64,000 nt of DNA from Lineus longissimus (lineage: Eukaryota; Nemertea; Pilidiophora; Heteronemertea; Lineidae): contig NC_088322.1 in assembly GCF_910592395.1 (NCBI RefSeq), forward strand, positions 7,805,431 through 7,869,430, written 5' to 3'. A model generated the notes under the pieces. That model saw nothing but the letters and a program-made list of their open reading frames with translations. It ran no database searches and had not been told where the DNA came from. Within the stretch, counting starts at the first letter, position 1, and every line of letters starts with the position of its first letter. This document shows positions 24,693 through 36,542 of this stretch, piece after piece. A program made the translations under genes and the position numbers.

Positions 24693-25749
24693 CGTCGTCG
24701 TCCGTCGTCCGTTAGCAGGGCACGTTTCGTAACTGTTAGAGCTATTGAGTTGAAACTTGGTACACATGTACCCTTATGTAATGACACCTTGGAGACCAAG
24801 TTTCGGTCCGATTCGTTTCATGGTTTGGCCACCAGGGGGCCAAACGTTAAAAGTGAAAATATGCAATATCTCCCTTAATAGTAGTCGGGAAATTTTGAAA
24901 AAAATATGGTAGGTACTTCTAGCAAAGGTGCATCATATATCCTCCGGGTTTTTGATTTGACCTCCTTTTCAAGGTCACAGAGGTCAAATGGTGTAAATTG
25001 GCCGTTAGGATGTAACGATGGCACGTTTCTAAACTGCAATGACTATTGATACCAAATTTGGTACACATTTACCCCTTAGTCAGGTGATCTCAGGGACCGA
25101 AGTTTGGTCCAATATGATTCACCACTTGACCACCAGGGGGCAAGATCCAAAAACCTTAAAAATGTGATTATTCCTTAACTTCTTGCCCGATTGCCACCAA
25201 TTTGATATCATGGGTACATCTAACCACCATACAGTATATGTCACACAGGTTTTTAATTTGACCTTCTTGTCAAGGTCACAGAGGTCAAATGGCGTAAATT
25301 CGCCGTCAGGCCGTAACTATGGCACGTTTCTTAACTGCAATGACTATTTATTACAAATTAAGTACACATGTACCCCTTGGTCAGGTGATCTCAGGTACCG
25401 AAGTTTGGTGCAATCTGATTTGCCGTTTGGCCTCCAGGGAGGGGGCCAAATCCTAAATTCTTCAAAATGCCATTATTCCTAGTAATGACTTGCCCGATTG
25501 GCACCAATTTTATATCATAGGTACATCTAATTCTAACAACCATTCAATGTGTCACCCGGGTCTTCTTTGATTTGACCTACTTTTCAAGGTCACAGAGGTC
25601 GAATGTACTGTAAATTGGCCATTTTGGGGAAATTGTAATTGCTTGGACCTACATCAAACCTAACACTACATGACACAATACCATGCTCTTTATCCATCTT
25701 TCCTCCACATGAGGTGAGCACAATGGCCCTGGCCATTTCATTAAGAGTG
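24375..25749. mobile_element. CACTC-type MITE, copy 1, split by a later insertion
   Basis: The left end CACTCTTAGAAATAAAGG at 24375 and inner blocks (ATGCACC, TTTGTGTTGGTC, TTTTCAAAAGCTCAAAA) match the family copies at 28222-28440 and 30195-30373. The expected right end AAGAGTG does not follow near 24606. Instead it appears at 25743-25749, directly after the 301 bp-unit element, so that element inserted into an existing MITE. The flanks are no longer a clean TA pair. Confidence 0.8.
24607..25742 (+). mobile_element. 301 bp-unit dispersed element, copy 1
   Basis: It begins with a palindrome (AGCTCACCTCT, TAGC, AGAGGTGAGCT), then a (CGT)n tract at about 24655-24715. Tandem units follow, with GGCACGTTTC at 24719, 25020 and 25321, a period of exactly 301. 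It ends with the hairpin word AATGGCCCTGGCCATT and CATT. Units contain CCACCAGGGGGC (24829, 25130; degraded in the third) and TCAAGGTCACAGAGGTCAAA blocks. No transposase frame is seen, so it is non-autonomous. A reversed copy lies at 41540-43039 and a short copy at 63078-63283. All three share the same two termini. Confidence 0.85.
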
Positions 25750-25750
25750 T

Positions 25751-28221
25751 CTATGGCTTTCTACAAACAATATTTTGGCCAGTTTGTCTTTCGATACAAA
25801 AAGTATTGTTCACTTTGGGAGCTTGAATGTAAATGTAGGTCGCTCACTGCAAATGATTTGAGCACGTTCCTGAAATGTTTTCTATTGCAGCCCAGGTTGG
25901 TTCAAAACATGGTCTGTCCACTTTTAGTGCACCCCTGGTGATCATGTGATCTCGCGGAACGTCACGGTAATAATCGTTAAAAAAAGGCTTATTGATGTTA
26001 GAGTACCACTACCAGTAATTTTTGGTGTAAATATGTAATCATATTACTTTTCTCAGATTCTCCCCACAAAAATCTGTTGGATTTTATATGGGGTTAAAAT
26101 TGTTGGGCGGGCAATGAAAAGTTTGAAGGAAGACTCTTAACTAGGCTTTGGGAGTACCCGTTCGAATGAATGTTAGTTTTAGTTTTCCTTGAAAGTGTGA
26201 CCTTCTTGAGTGGTCATTTTACAGGAATTAATGCGGTTCAAATCATGGTCGCGGTGCTTTCGTTTTCAACCAATCCTGTTTTAAGTTTTTTTTGCATTCT
26301 GCTACATTTGTAGCTTGATTGATACCATAATCAAATTGTATTCATCAAAGCATATGCATTCGCTGTTGTTCTTAATCAAAAATTAATTTCACAATGCCCT
26401 GTTTCAAATGTGTAATTTGTTTTGCAATTGTAGAAGGAAACCAGAGACCACTGAAATTGTTTCTTAAAACAACAGATTCTACATGTATTATGAGATAAAA
26501 AATTAATGATAAATGCATTTTGTTAATGAAGCATTGAAAACTGTATTTCTATGTATCTCTCGAGTTAATCAATTCAGTTAATAATTTTGGTAGGGGAATT
26601 CCCTAAATTTTACTCAATTAACGAAATAAAACTCAGGCAAAAAATGTGTTATCCACAAATATATTTTTTGCCTCGTCATTGGCTTTTACAAATCATTCAG
26701 GAACAAAACTTTAAAATCCTCAGAAAAAAAATGTGGTTGTTTGCTATAAGAGTGGGCTCGGCACTAGTCTTATTTGAGTAACTGTTTTTTTCCACTAGCT
26801 AGCCTGCGTTATTAACAGGAGAGTCTAAATAGTGGCATTGGCTTTGTCTCTTCTGGTCCATCAGACAACGCAACGAGGTGCAATGTCTCCAGCTGGTGAT
26901 TCGCTGACGGAGATAGGCTAATGGCGGAGATCAGCAGAATATGAATGTTTTCTATACGATGTTATTGAGCTTCTAAAACTATTAGCAAGATCACTGATTT
27001 AACCCCTTCCTGATCATGTTAGGCTAACAATGAGTGTTTTGAATCAGTCAGGGTTATGATCCAGTTTCATTAAGAACAACAGGAGTTGCAAAATATGCAA
27101 TGCAAAATTTAATTTGTGCTTAAAAATGAGATATGGCTTATTTGAAAAGTATAAAATGCAAAGGATTGTATGTGCACAATAAATGTTGCCAAACCAAGCA
27201 CATGATTGGGTGGGTGACAGATCTCAGGCACATATAAATACTGTTTCTTTATGCATTTTCTAAATGTTATCCTGTAAAACTAATTATTGTAATAGGTTTT
27301 CGTAATCCATGACTTGAGAAGTGTTTTGAACTGCATTGTTTGTCAGGTTTTCCATCAACTTCCAGTTTGAGGTTCGAGTTTACATAGAAGTCGCAGGTCA
27401 TATGTTTCACGTGCCTCTATTCGCTCTCAATTGAAGAATCAGCGAGTCATACTGAAGTGCATGCCTCATTGGCCTCTCCATGTCACTTCAAAAACATTTT
27501 TTGTGACACATTGACCTTGATAATGTGAAACAAGAAATGTAAAATATGTCTTTTATGTTGACTTCATTTCATCCGCTGTTCATGAAATCAAACTCCGACT
27601 TCTGCATATCTTATACTCCCAAGAAGACGAAATATCCAACCATCCACTCTGCATAGGAATTGAGGTTTGTAGGTGACCTTCTTGGCCCCCTCTCTGGAGT
27701 TGGGCATGGCCAAGAGCAGTTGATAACTGAGAAACGTCACACTGCATCGAAGATGGCCAATGAATAATCCACCAATGAATGTAGAATCCCTGGATAATTT
27801 CGTTCAATAACACCAACCATTTCTCTGCTTCGAATAATCTTTACCGGCTCGTGTCATTTGAGAATCGCCAATTACATGAATTCTATGGATTGGCCACGAG
27901 AAAAAAACTTGATTTCCATGCCGATATAGATTCGATTATGAGATTATTGTGAAAATTACGAACACTGCTCTCAGTTCCATCGTGGCGGTCATAAGTCATG
28001 TAAGTGGAAATCATTTTCGGTTGTTTACCATGATTCTTTTGACTTTTGGTGCCTCATCACATCCAATTAATTCATATCCAAACTTTAACAAACATTGCCG
28101 GGATCATAGAAGTAGCGCTGTAATCTCTGTGCCTATTGTTTGTCAAGATGGTGGAATCGAATTCAATATCACAGGTATAGAAAAACCATGAGCATGCATT
28201 TGCAGTGACAGATATACCCTA
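25751..28221. other. No recognisable gene
   Basis: AT-rich; no exon or repeat that I can support. Confidence 0.35.
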
Positions 28222-28440
28222 TTCTCTCAGAAATAAAAGGGTTTTGAGCGTTTGAAAATCCTTTTATTGGTTTTTCGACCAGCAGAAATATGCAGCCTGG
28301 CAATGTTTTCCAGACATTTCCAGAGCATGAAAAACCTTTTGAGGTTTTCGGAATCTTCATTTATTGGGGTGCTTATTTGTGTTGGCAGAAAAAGCTTAAA
28401 CATTTTTTCAAAAGCTCAAAAGCCCTTATTTTTAAGAGTG
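28222..28440. mobile_element. CACTC-type MITE, copy 2
   Basis: The ends are CTCTCAGAAATAAAAGGGTT (left, diverged) and CCTTATTTTTAAGAGTG (right), followed by TA. Internal ATATGCA, GGGGTGCTTATTTGTGTTGG and TTTTCAAAAGCTCAAAAG blocks match copies 1 and 3. It is non-coding. Confidence 0.75.
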
Positions 28441-28966
28441 TAGACTATCCATGTACTGCATCATGGGTTGAGTTCTCGTGGTCTCTGGGTTTATCTGTAA
28501 GCCTTTTGAGTTATGTAATGGACCGGCAGTGTTTTACGTTCCTTGGTAAGATGGTGCGTCTTGAAAAGCAGTAATTTTCTAAATGTCACCCATCATCAAG
28601 TTGAATTTGTGAAAAGCAAACAATTTGGCCTATATCTCATTTGATCATTATGATTATTTGGTAGAAAGATTATAAAATGTGCTCCTTTCAAAGAAGATTG
28701 TAATTTGAAGTAATTTTATTACTACGTGTATATGCGATTTAAGTAGCATTTTAGCCATGTATTGTGCAAGTGACAATGATTGTGGTTATATTACCATAAT
28801 AATTAACAGGTAATCATAAGTTAGCGTATCAATTATTATTAATGTAGTAGCTTTTCGCGATTTTCTCAAATAATTAAACCTTGGTCCCCTGGTTGCTGTA
28901 CTATGGGATTGAAATGTATTCAGTTGAGTTCACTCAATAATTTTAGTCAAAGAATGCATTGGTTAA

Positions 28967-29240
28967 CCCTTTCAGGACTGAATATTTTTTTCCTAAACCT
29001 CCGCTCTGGACTGGATATTTTTCAAGTTTTTTCATCCAAAATCGAAAGTTTTTGAAAGTAAAATATCGGCCTCGCAAGAATCGCTATGAAGTTGGCATGA
29101 ATAGAAAAGGTATTCCCACGGATGTCGGGAATCCCCTCCGAGCAGTTAAAAAATGCGGATCGGCATTAGAAATGACTGGAAAACCGATGTAGTGAAAAGA
29201 TCATCGATCTCGCATTTCTGCGAGACTCGTCCTGAAAGGG
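28967..29240. mobile_element. piggyBac-type MITE with TTAA target duplication
   Basis: TTAA at 28963-28966 precedes CCCTTTCAGGAC. The right end, GTCCTGAAAGGG, ends at 29240 and is followed by TTAA at 29241-29244. Duplication of TTAA and a CCC-type terminus are hallmarks of the piggyBac superfamily. At 274 bp with no transposase, it is a non-autonomous derivative. Confidence 0.8.
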
Positions 29241-29244
29241 TTAA

Positions 29245-30194
29245 TAACGCGATACAAATTTGATTGTTAAATGTAGTCCGACACCAAAATGCCTGCCTGG
29301 TATCAAAATGAACTTTCAGATAATTGAATTAAAGAATGCATTGATTATTGAAGCCATACCATTTTGTGGGCGGAATAAAACTGTATTTTTACGTTTGGGA
29401 TTTGGGCCTTGAGGGAAACAAACAATTAAATTGTTATGGCCTAATGTCTCATTTTACGACAACTGGGGTGGTAAGGTTTAGCGTCAGTGAGTATATTTTT
29501 CTCAGTTTTAAACAGGGTCATTTTTGTATTGAGATGGTGAGATTATTTTATTTGCTAGTTTATGACAAATAACTATTTAATCAAAAAACATTTTTACCAG
29601 TGATTTAAGGTGAAACTTCGAAGTTTCAGCTGCAATAGATCGTTTTGTTCCATCACCGAAAACCCTAGTGTCCTTTTTCTGTGAAATAGACAATAGTCAA
29701 AAGAAAGACGAACATGCAATAAAAGTTTTTACTTTTCTCAACTCACTTCTCGGAATTTTGATGTGTTGAGAAGAGTAAAGATTTGCAATGTATGTCTGTA
29801 TCAAACAAAAAATGCACTTCAGAATATTTTAGAATGATGAATTTGAAAAAATACTTGTCAGAAGTTATCTGTTCTTGTGGGTGTACAATAAATTTTATAA
29901 ATCTGGTAGTTACAAGCCACTGAAAGATGTGCATTTCTAAGTATGATTAGTTTCCTAGTCAGTGACCTTGTAATGTATCATGTGCCTGCATGTATATCAA
30001 CATTGTGAATGGGTGTACAAAGCTTGATAATCATTTGAAAAATATCAAAGTCGTGTTTTCTGCTGATTGTCTCAATTCTTCCATTTCTTGTTGATTTTGG
30101 TTGTTCTCCTTATCAAACCCGCTATCACCGAAAGCTTAGGTGTTGCGAATCTGATTCTCAAAATTTCACGATTGCTTTTGACACCAATCAGCTA
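29245..30194. other. No recognisable gene
   Basis: AT-rich sequence with no exon or repeat that I can support. Confidence 0.35.
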
Positions 30195-30373
30195 CACTCA
30201 TAGAAATAAAGGTTTTTCGGCCTACTCAAATATGCACCTCATAGAGGTTTTGCAGTAAAAGAAAATTCCCTGAGGTTTTTAGGGTTTTGAAAAACCTCTA
30301 TGGGTGCTTATTTGTGTTGGCCGGAAAAACATTAAAGATTATTTTAAAGTTAAAAACTTTTATCTCAAGAGTG
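30195..30373. mobile_element. CACTC-type MITE, copy 3, intact TA flanks
   Basis: CACTCATAGAAATAAAGG begins at 30195 after TA (30193-30194). The right end, CTTTTATCTCAAGAGTG, stops at 30373 and is followed by TA (30374-30375). A TA duplication with short TIRs fits a Tc1/mariner-type origin. At 179 bp it is the shortest of the three copies. Confidence 0.8.
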
Positions 30374-30375
30374 TA

Positions 30376-31506
30376 GACCTTTTAGCAATATTTCCAAGCA
30401 TTTTTGCACCATATTGGAATAATCATACTTGGATTGCATGGGGTGTATTACATTTTTCTGCAATCTTGGCCATGGGGGGAAAACCCCTAGTTTTCTTGTG
30501 TAATTCAATTACATGATTAGACGAGTTCCCAGTCTGTTCTGTGTGAATGCCACAATTTTCTCAGGAGTGTGGAACCAAGAATATTTCTCTTTGATCAAGA
30601 AGTTGTACATGTTTTCTGTATCATAGTCCAAAAACATAACCTGTTTCTGTCTGTGCTTGTAGAGACAAAGTGGCCGTTAGTTGACGGTACCCACCATCTG
30701 GGAAAATATATGACAATACCTCATCTTCCTCAGTATTCAGGGATGAGATATCTCTGATTTTTGGAGGATTTCAATTTTTTCCCGTTGTGTAAAGGGTTGA
30801 ATTTGTCATCAGAAGTTGAAAGATCTGCCCCTCTGTATAATGGACCTAAATGTTCTAAATTGGGCCAAAAAGAAGAATTTATTTTACAAGCATATTTTTG
30901 CAGGTTGGGCCTTCAAAGTAGAAGCCATACAGGGGATACATCTTTTAAGTACATTGTTTGTTTTTATTCACTTTTCACCATCTGTGGCACATAGACTTAA
31001 ATATTCTCCACACGACTGTAAAATCTGCCAGGAAACATTTGACTACATGGATGGTAGCACCATACAACACAAGTGCTTGGGGTGTCGCCAGAAGATCACG
31101 ACAGCCCCTGGCAGAATTTACAGCATGAGATAGGTCACATTTTACCTTCTTAGGACATATTACTTATTTTAACACATTTTTACGCTCCCTGATGATGGGT
31201 ATTGGTCAACCAGAAAAAGGAGTAGATATTCCTTGGTCATTAACAACTTTCTTGTTTGACTGCCAGTTTATGTCACATTTTACATACCTGCGACTAGTGT
31301 TATGTTAATAAATGTACCGTTTATATGGTAGCAGAGGTATTGGTGTCTGTATCATTTCGAAGTTCGAAGACCCTGAAAAGGTGTTTTTCTTTTATGTTTA
31401 GAGTCGGCAGACAGTTAGACTGTCACGACACCTGTTTTCAGATAAATCCTTTTCGCAACAGTAATTTACATACCGAGAAAATCAGCTGTTAAAGACCGAC
31501 CCGGCA
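30376..31506. other. Intergenic; possible Cys-pair open frame at 31000-31130
   Basis: Near 31010-31130 two plus-strand frames are open. One has CKIC and CLGC cysteine pairs; the other reads YNTSAWGVARRS, reminiscent of the end of a fibronectin-III domain. Neither has splice sites I trust. I see nothing else. Confidence 0.25.
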
Positions 31507-31513
31507 TATAAAA
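31507..31513 (+). promoter_or_regulatory. Possible TATA box
   Basis: TATAAAA followed by GG in a GC-richer setting. A start site would be expected near 31537-31543. The only open frame nearby is the doubtful FN3-like segment from 31565. A TATA word alone is weak evidence in an AT-rich genome. Confidence 0.2.
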
Positions 31514-31564
31514 GGATCTTCAGCTGTCACTGAACCAGTGCTCAACTGATATCATTGCTCCCAG

Positions 31565-31700
31565 GACCTCCAATGGTCGAGATCAAAATATCCAACATAA
31601 CTTCGGCATCAGACCTCAGAATTTCCTGGAAAGAAACGAGCTTAATTCACAACCGAGGATTGAATTTGAAAGGTTTTTCAACTTGCTACAGAGAGATACA
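31565..31700 (+). CDS. Possible fibronectin type III-like exon fragment
   Basis: After a plausible acceptor (ATCATTGCTCCCAG) the frame reads PGPPMVEIKISNITSASD, then LRISWKE, then NRGLNLKGFSTCYREI. A Pro-rich start, a conserved Trp, and G-F-x-x-x-Y about 20 residues later match the first half (strands A-C) of a fibronectin III domain, and phase-1 entry is common for such exons. No clear donor is visible where the match fades, and no second half follows. It may be one exon of an unrecognised receptor-like gene, a dead fragment, or chance. Confidence 0.22.
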
Positions 31701-31881
31701 TTTTTGTAACAGTGACCACAGGAAGTCCAATCTAAAAATGCATTTCCAGAACAACAAGGATGAGATACAGGATATTCATCGAAGAAAAGGTTGTGTCATT
31801 GTTGTACACTTTCAAAAACTGTGCGTTATCTTCTCTCTGCAGATGTTGGTCAAGATGATTTCAGGTAACTCTGTTAACTGA

Positions 31882-33589
31882 AAAAGATTGAAATTTGGTT
31901 ATGTTGCACATACAAACACCATAAGAGGTAAATGTAAGATACCACTATTTCGCATCATAGTCCATTAATTCCCTGTTCAGTGCTAAGTCACTACCTACAG
32001 TGAATTAGACTCCAAGATCTACCACCTTCCATTGTGCCAATCGGACTACTGTTAAGTTCGATTAATCCGGGCAGTAATCTTGTTTTAATTTTCATGAAAT
32101 TGTATTTTCTGAATTTATTTACAATGGAAAACAACTCGGGGAATGAATTTCCTGTTAAATTTCAATAAAACTGCAAACAAGGTGAGTATCAGTATTAGTA
32201 GCATACTGTAGATATACGAAACGAAATATATTATTGACTTGAAATACGCATGTACATGTATCAATATATTCCACAATCACATAACAGAAACAAATATTTA
32301 TCTCTCTAAGCAGAGGGCGTTAACACCTGCCCCCATCCCGATCCCCACCACACCACACCCCAACCCATCCCCCTCTAATCGACACATGGGGCAGTGAATG
32401 AGGTTTGAAATTGGGGGTCAATTGCCAACCACTGGTGAAGGTTGACTGTTCAATTCCTTTTTCATGACCGTTGAAAATTGTTGCAACTGTCTATTTCATT
32501 GAATGTATTGATGGACAATTCTACAATGAAAATATTGTGAAAAATGTTCTTGGTAACAGCCTTCACCTCCTGAACATCTTTCACAAAAAGAAGTGGTATC
32601 AGGAAATATCAGTAGAAATTGGTATCATTTGAATACATCATGAGAGTCGGGTTCATTCTCTCTTTTTTAAAAGAGGCCAATTTATACCACATTTTGTGGA
32701 GGTTCTCTCTTTGCGCCTGTCACGTCTCTAATAACATTTCAGTAGCCACAGTAACAAGATGTCAAATACCAACACTGCAAACCCTGCTGGCAAATTACAC
32801 AAAAACACAAGTTATTTGCTGAAATAATCAATTTATTCCTCTGCTGGAGGCTGACATTATTTGTAGCATTGTTTTTATCGGATCATCAATAATTTAGATA
32901 TTGGTAAACTCAAGTCGGGCCTGAAGCGCAGCCTAGATTTGCGTATCAAGTATATTCGTGCGTATTGATATTTGCATTGAAAGCAAGTCTTCTTTGAGGA
33001 AGAAGGTACTTTTCTTTTTCGCCAAGCTCTGACCAGTGCTGAAGCTTGTGGCAGCCTTACCTCTGGTCTATGCTTACTCAAAGGACTGTCCCGTCTGCAA
33101 GTATGTTTCCCACTACGCCAAACATTTCCAAATTCTGAAAATCTTGGAGATGTCCTTCGTAATACATGATGTAACTCTTTCCTGTTTATTGATTTTTAGT
33201 TCGGCTGACGAAAGAGAGCAGAGCTGGTAAAATGACTGTTCAGAAATGTCCCTGACAGAAAATTTAGCACGGTTCAACAAACATTTTCCGTCTTACCAGG
33301 AGACTAAAGGCGTAAATTACAAATAAATTTTTTGTCGTTTTATTCCAATAGGTAGAGGCTTGAAATAAAGTTTAGGAAGTCTGCACGCAAGTAGGTTTGG
33401 ATATAAAATTGAAATAGTTTTGATTGATACTACCAGTTGGCGTTACTGAGCAAACATCGGCGTTGACCTACTTTTAACTTGATTTGAATTTTCCGCTCTT
33501 GTATAACGGTTCTATCCCACTTCAGGGCAAAAAAAATTTCTTATTTTTTTCCTTTTTCACTTGTATAATACATTTTCTTTTTTTTATTT
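31882..33589. other. No recognisable gene
   Basis: No exon or RNA gene recognised. A C-rich patch lies at 32325-32375. Confidence 0.35.
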
Positions 33590-33735
33590 TGGTAGGTGGC
33601 CATCTTGGAAATCATATTTTGCCATTTTAAAGCCTTTGGCAGTAGCTAGAATGACTAAATGTTTGGTTTATCTATCTCCATAACATATCACCCAGGTTTT
33701 CGATTTGACCTACTCACTATTCAAGGTCATAGGCT
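33590..33735 (+). mobile_element. Diverged fragment of the 301 bp-unit element
   Basis: The run CACCCAGGTTTTCGATTTGA, then CCTAC and TTCAAGGTCATAG, matches the central part of the 301 bp unit of the elements at 24607 and 41540. Neither terminus is present, so this is an old fragment. Confidence 0.4.
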
Positions 33736-35117
33736 TATCAATAAATGAAATTGAGGTTGAAATAGACCTAACAGGCACTTTCCATGTTTTGTACATTGTA
33801 CCCATGTGTTGATTACTACTGCATGAAGTGCTTACAGGCAGTTTCCGCAGTAGCATTGGTTCAGAGATTAATAGATTACTACCACAGTAGAGCAGCATTG
33901 AAAGTTATGATTCGACAGTAGAACGAGCAGTTTCCCCAAACATTCCAAACAGGCATACTGATTTCTATTGTTGTGGTGCTGAACTGAGCGCTGCTAATCC
34001 ATGATCCAGTATTGTAAAGTAAAATAAAATAAAGTATGGCCTCCCGATTGGTTTAGTGTGATGACTGGTTCGTTAAAGCTTGATTAGGGGCATCTTATTG
34101 GACAATAGTACATTTGCTTTTAGGTGTCTTCAAAACTGCTGGCTGATTGGACAAAATGACCAGATGTCATAAATTTAGTTTTCTGAACATCTAAATGTCG
34201 AAGGAACGGAGGATAGTTTTCCTAACCCTATGGCCTCAAACATCCGGTCGCCAAAGACACAGAGATCATGTCAGACTCAGACCGCGGAAAATCTCACTCT
34301 TGCTTCGCCGGATAATTTCCCCACCACTGCCCAATTTCTGGCATCCATGGTTGACGTTTTCGACCCAGTTAGCACGCCTGGTATTCCGTATTTTCTTTCC
34401 AAACCAGATCGTATCAAATGCATGAGATTGAAGCCACGGAAGCTCGGGTTTGTTGAAATATCCAGCGGGGCGTGAAATGATATGGATGAGATGGGTGGAG
34501 TTTGTTGGTTTCAGTCGCCAGATTGTTTTGTTGTCCTTCGCTCTTTGTTAACTCATTCAGGTCGGGAGTTCTGCAGACGACATCCACGGTACACATATTG
34601 CCCTAAAAAAACACAACAAAAGATTTCGAAGTATATCGATATTTTACTGCTGCGGAGTTTGTGAGGAAGGTTTTCCACTGTAAGTTGCGTGTATGTTGTC
34701 TCTTCGCCATAATTCAGCGATAACACAGCGTTTATAGAGACTCCTACATGTAGACTGGTACTCCTAACGCATTTTCCAACCTCAATCCTGTATGTAAAAA
34801 TTGAAACGACCCAAAATGAAACAAGCCAAACTAAACGAACCAAATGAACATTCCTAACATGAAATTGAAGATCAGATTTATATGTAATATGATTGCAAGC
34901 GTAAGTTTGATATTTGCATGAAATGAAAAATCCCTTTTTTCACCTAGTCCCCCTTAATTTGGCTCGTTTCAAGTTTCAAACAAGCCAAAATAAACGAGTA
35001 AATGAAACATTTTATAAGCACTGATCGTGGACCCCCCATCCTATGGACGCCAGATAATCGCCAGAGCGTACGTGGTATCCAATGAGGCTGGTTTGATATC
35101 TGTGGTTGTTCCCACTT
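33736..35117. other. No recognisable gene
   Basis: Nothing that I can support as a gene or repeat. Confidence 0.35.
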
Positions 35118-35216
35118 TCAGTGTTCCCCTATTTGTCCCCTATTCGGGGATAAAGTGACCACCTAACCAAACAACAACCATTCGTAGCCTGATCTATTTG
35201 TAGGGGGAAACACTGG
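35118..35216. mobile_element. Small inverted-repeat element (CAGTGTT type)
   Basis: CAGTGTTCCCCTATTTGT on the left is mirrored by ATTTGTAGGGGGAAACACTG on the right. About 60 bp separate the arms. It is probably a MITE remnant and resembles the element at 60365-60551 in its CAGTGTTTCC words. Confidence 0.5.
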
Positions 35217-35768
35217 CACTCAGAAACACTCACTGTTCGTCCATTTAAAATTTGGAGGTTTTCCTATCAAGTTGCCGGCCCAAAAATATTCATTCCTTGG
35301 ACAAAAAAAGACATATAAAAACACTGTAAAGTACTTTACAAGTTGATCGTGCCAGCCAGCAGAGTTACGTAAACAGTGTAAGCCTAATCCGACCTGACCC
35401 TTAAAGTGACAGGAGGAACACACCCATATCATTGCCATGGCCATCGTCAAGCGAAATAGTACAGCAAGTCCTTCCGCTGCAGACAGTAGGCCCCCGGCAC
35501 CTGGGGCTGAATAATTGATATCTATATTTATATCTCTCCTCTCCAAATAATTAACTTCGACCCAGCTCCCTGGACAAGTAGCTTCCTGCCGGATAAATTG
35601 TTCTTAGTTGCCATGGGAACCTAATGCGTCGCTTCCAACATGTCGTCTGCCTTTTTGCTACTCGACCTTTGACCTTTCGATGTATTGTGTTCAGTAGAGG
35701 AAGATGTATGTTAACAAATACATCTTTCAATAATGACGAGCAAGATATTGCCCGTATAGTCATTATAG

Positions 35769-35965
35769 CGGAGAATAATCATTTACATAGAATGTATATG
35801 ATATTTTAGTTATTCCTGTACAGTCTTCATAACTACTAATCATTTACATAGAGTGTAGATGATATTTTGATAATTCTTGTATAGTCTAAGTGGAGAATAA
35901 TTATTTACATAGAGAGTAGATTTTGATAATTCCTGTATAATCTTAGTGGCGAATAATTATGATTA
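35769..35965 (+). repeat. 61 bp tandem repeat, about three units
   Basis: CATTTACATAGA recurs at 35780 and 35841, and as TATTTACATAGA near 35902, a 61 bp period. GATATTTTGATAATTC and TGTATAGTCTAAGTGG recur in register. A fourth partial start lies at about 35948. The array is AT-rich and non-coding. Confidence 0.75.
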
Positions 35966-35987
35966 TAAGTTACGGGATGTAACTGTA

Positions 35988-36542
35988 GCTGAAAGGGTGG
36001 ATGTCGTCCTGGGTGCCGACAAATGGCACCCAGGTTCGAGATCGACTGGACAATAAGCACCCTGGGTGCCATAACACAAGACAAACAGCACCCAGCTTCT
36101 TTTTGCCTGGCTTACGGATCTTAGGGACGAGGACTTTTCTTGCAATCTCGTTTTATCTCGCGCCGTGGTACTTGCGGCATTAGCAACCTATAATCAGACC
36201 CTTCCTCACCCTGCACAACTTTGACTAAATCGTTCTTTATCTCTCTCCCCTTAGAGACGAATACCCCGTTTGAATATGATGGAATTGATGAAAGAAAAGT
36301 TTTGAGAGCGCGGTTGGAAACAGGGACGGTCGCCATCTTGCAAAATGATGGTTATGATGGTTATTATGACACGTGACCTCCGTGAGCGTGGGGCAAACCT
36401 CGGTTGTAGGTATAGAAAAGTGTAGAAGAAGAAGCTGGGTGCTATTTGTCTTGTGCAATGGCACCCAGGGTGCTTATTGTCCAGTCGATCTCGAACCTGG
36501 GTGCCATTTGTCGGCACCTAGGACGACATCCACCCTTTCAGC
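35988..36542. mobile_element. Foldback element with ~115 bp inverted arms
   Basis: The left arm (35988-36101) begins GCTGAAAGGGTGGATGTCGT. The right arm (36424-36542) is its near-perfect reverse complement, including TGGGTGCC, TTCGAGATCGACTGGACAAT and AAGCACCCTGGGTGCCAT. The arms carry GGGTGCC/GGCACCC words that also pair within each arm. The ~320 bp centre includes a YY1-like word (GCCATCTTG) but no protein that I recognise. I found no target duplication. Confidence 0.85.

Noticed and set aside
24582-24767. Asp-run or Ser-run proteins across the CGT tract
   Set aside because: The runs come from the triplet microsatellite inside a transposable element, not from a gene.
28959-29192. 77-codon open frame as a gene
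   Set aside because: It lies almost entirely within the TTAA-flanked MITE.
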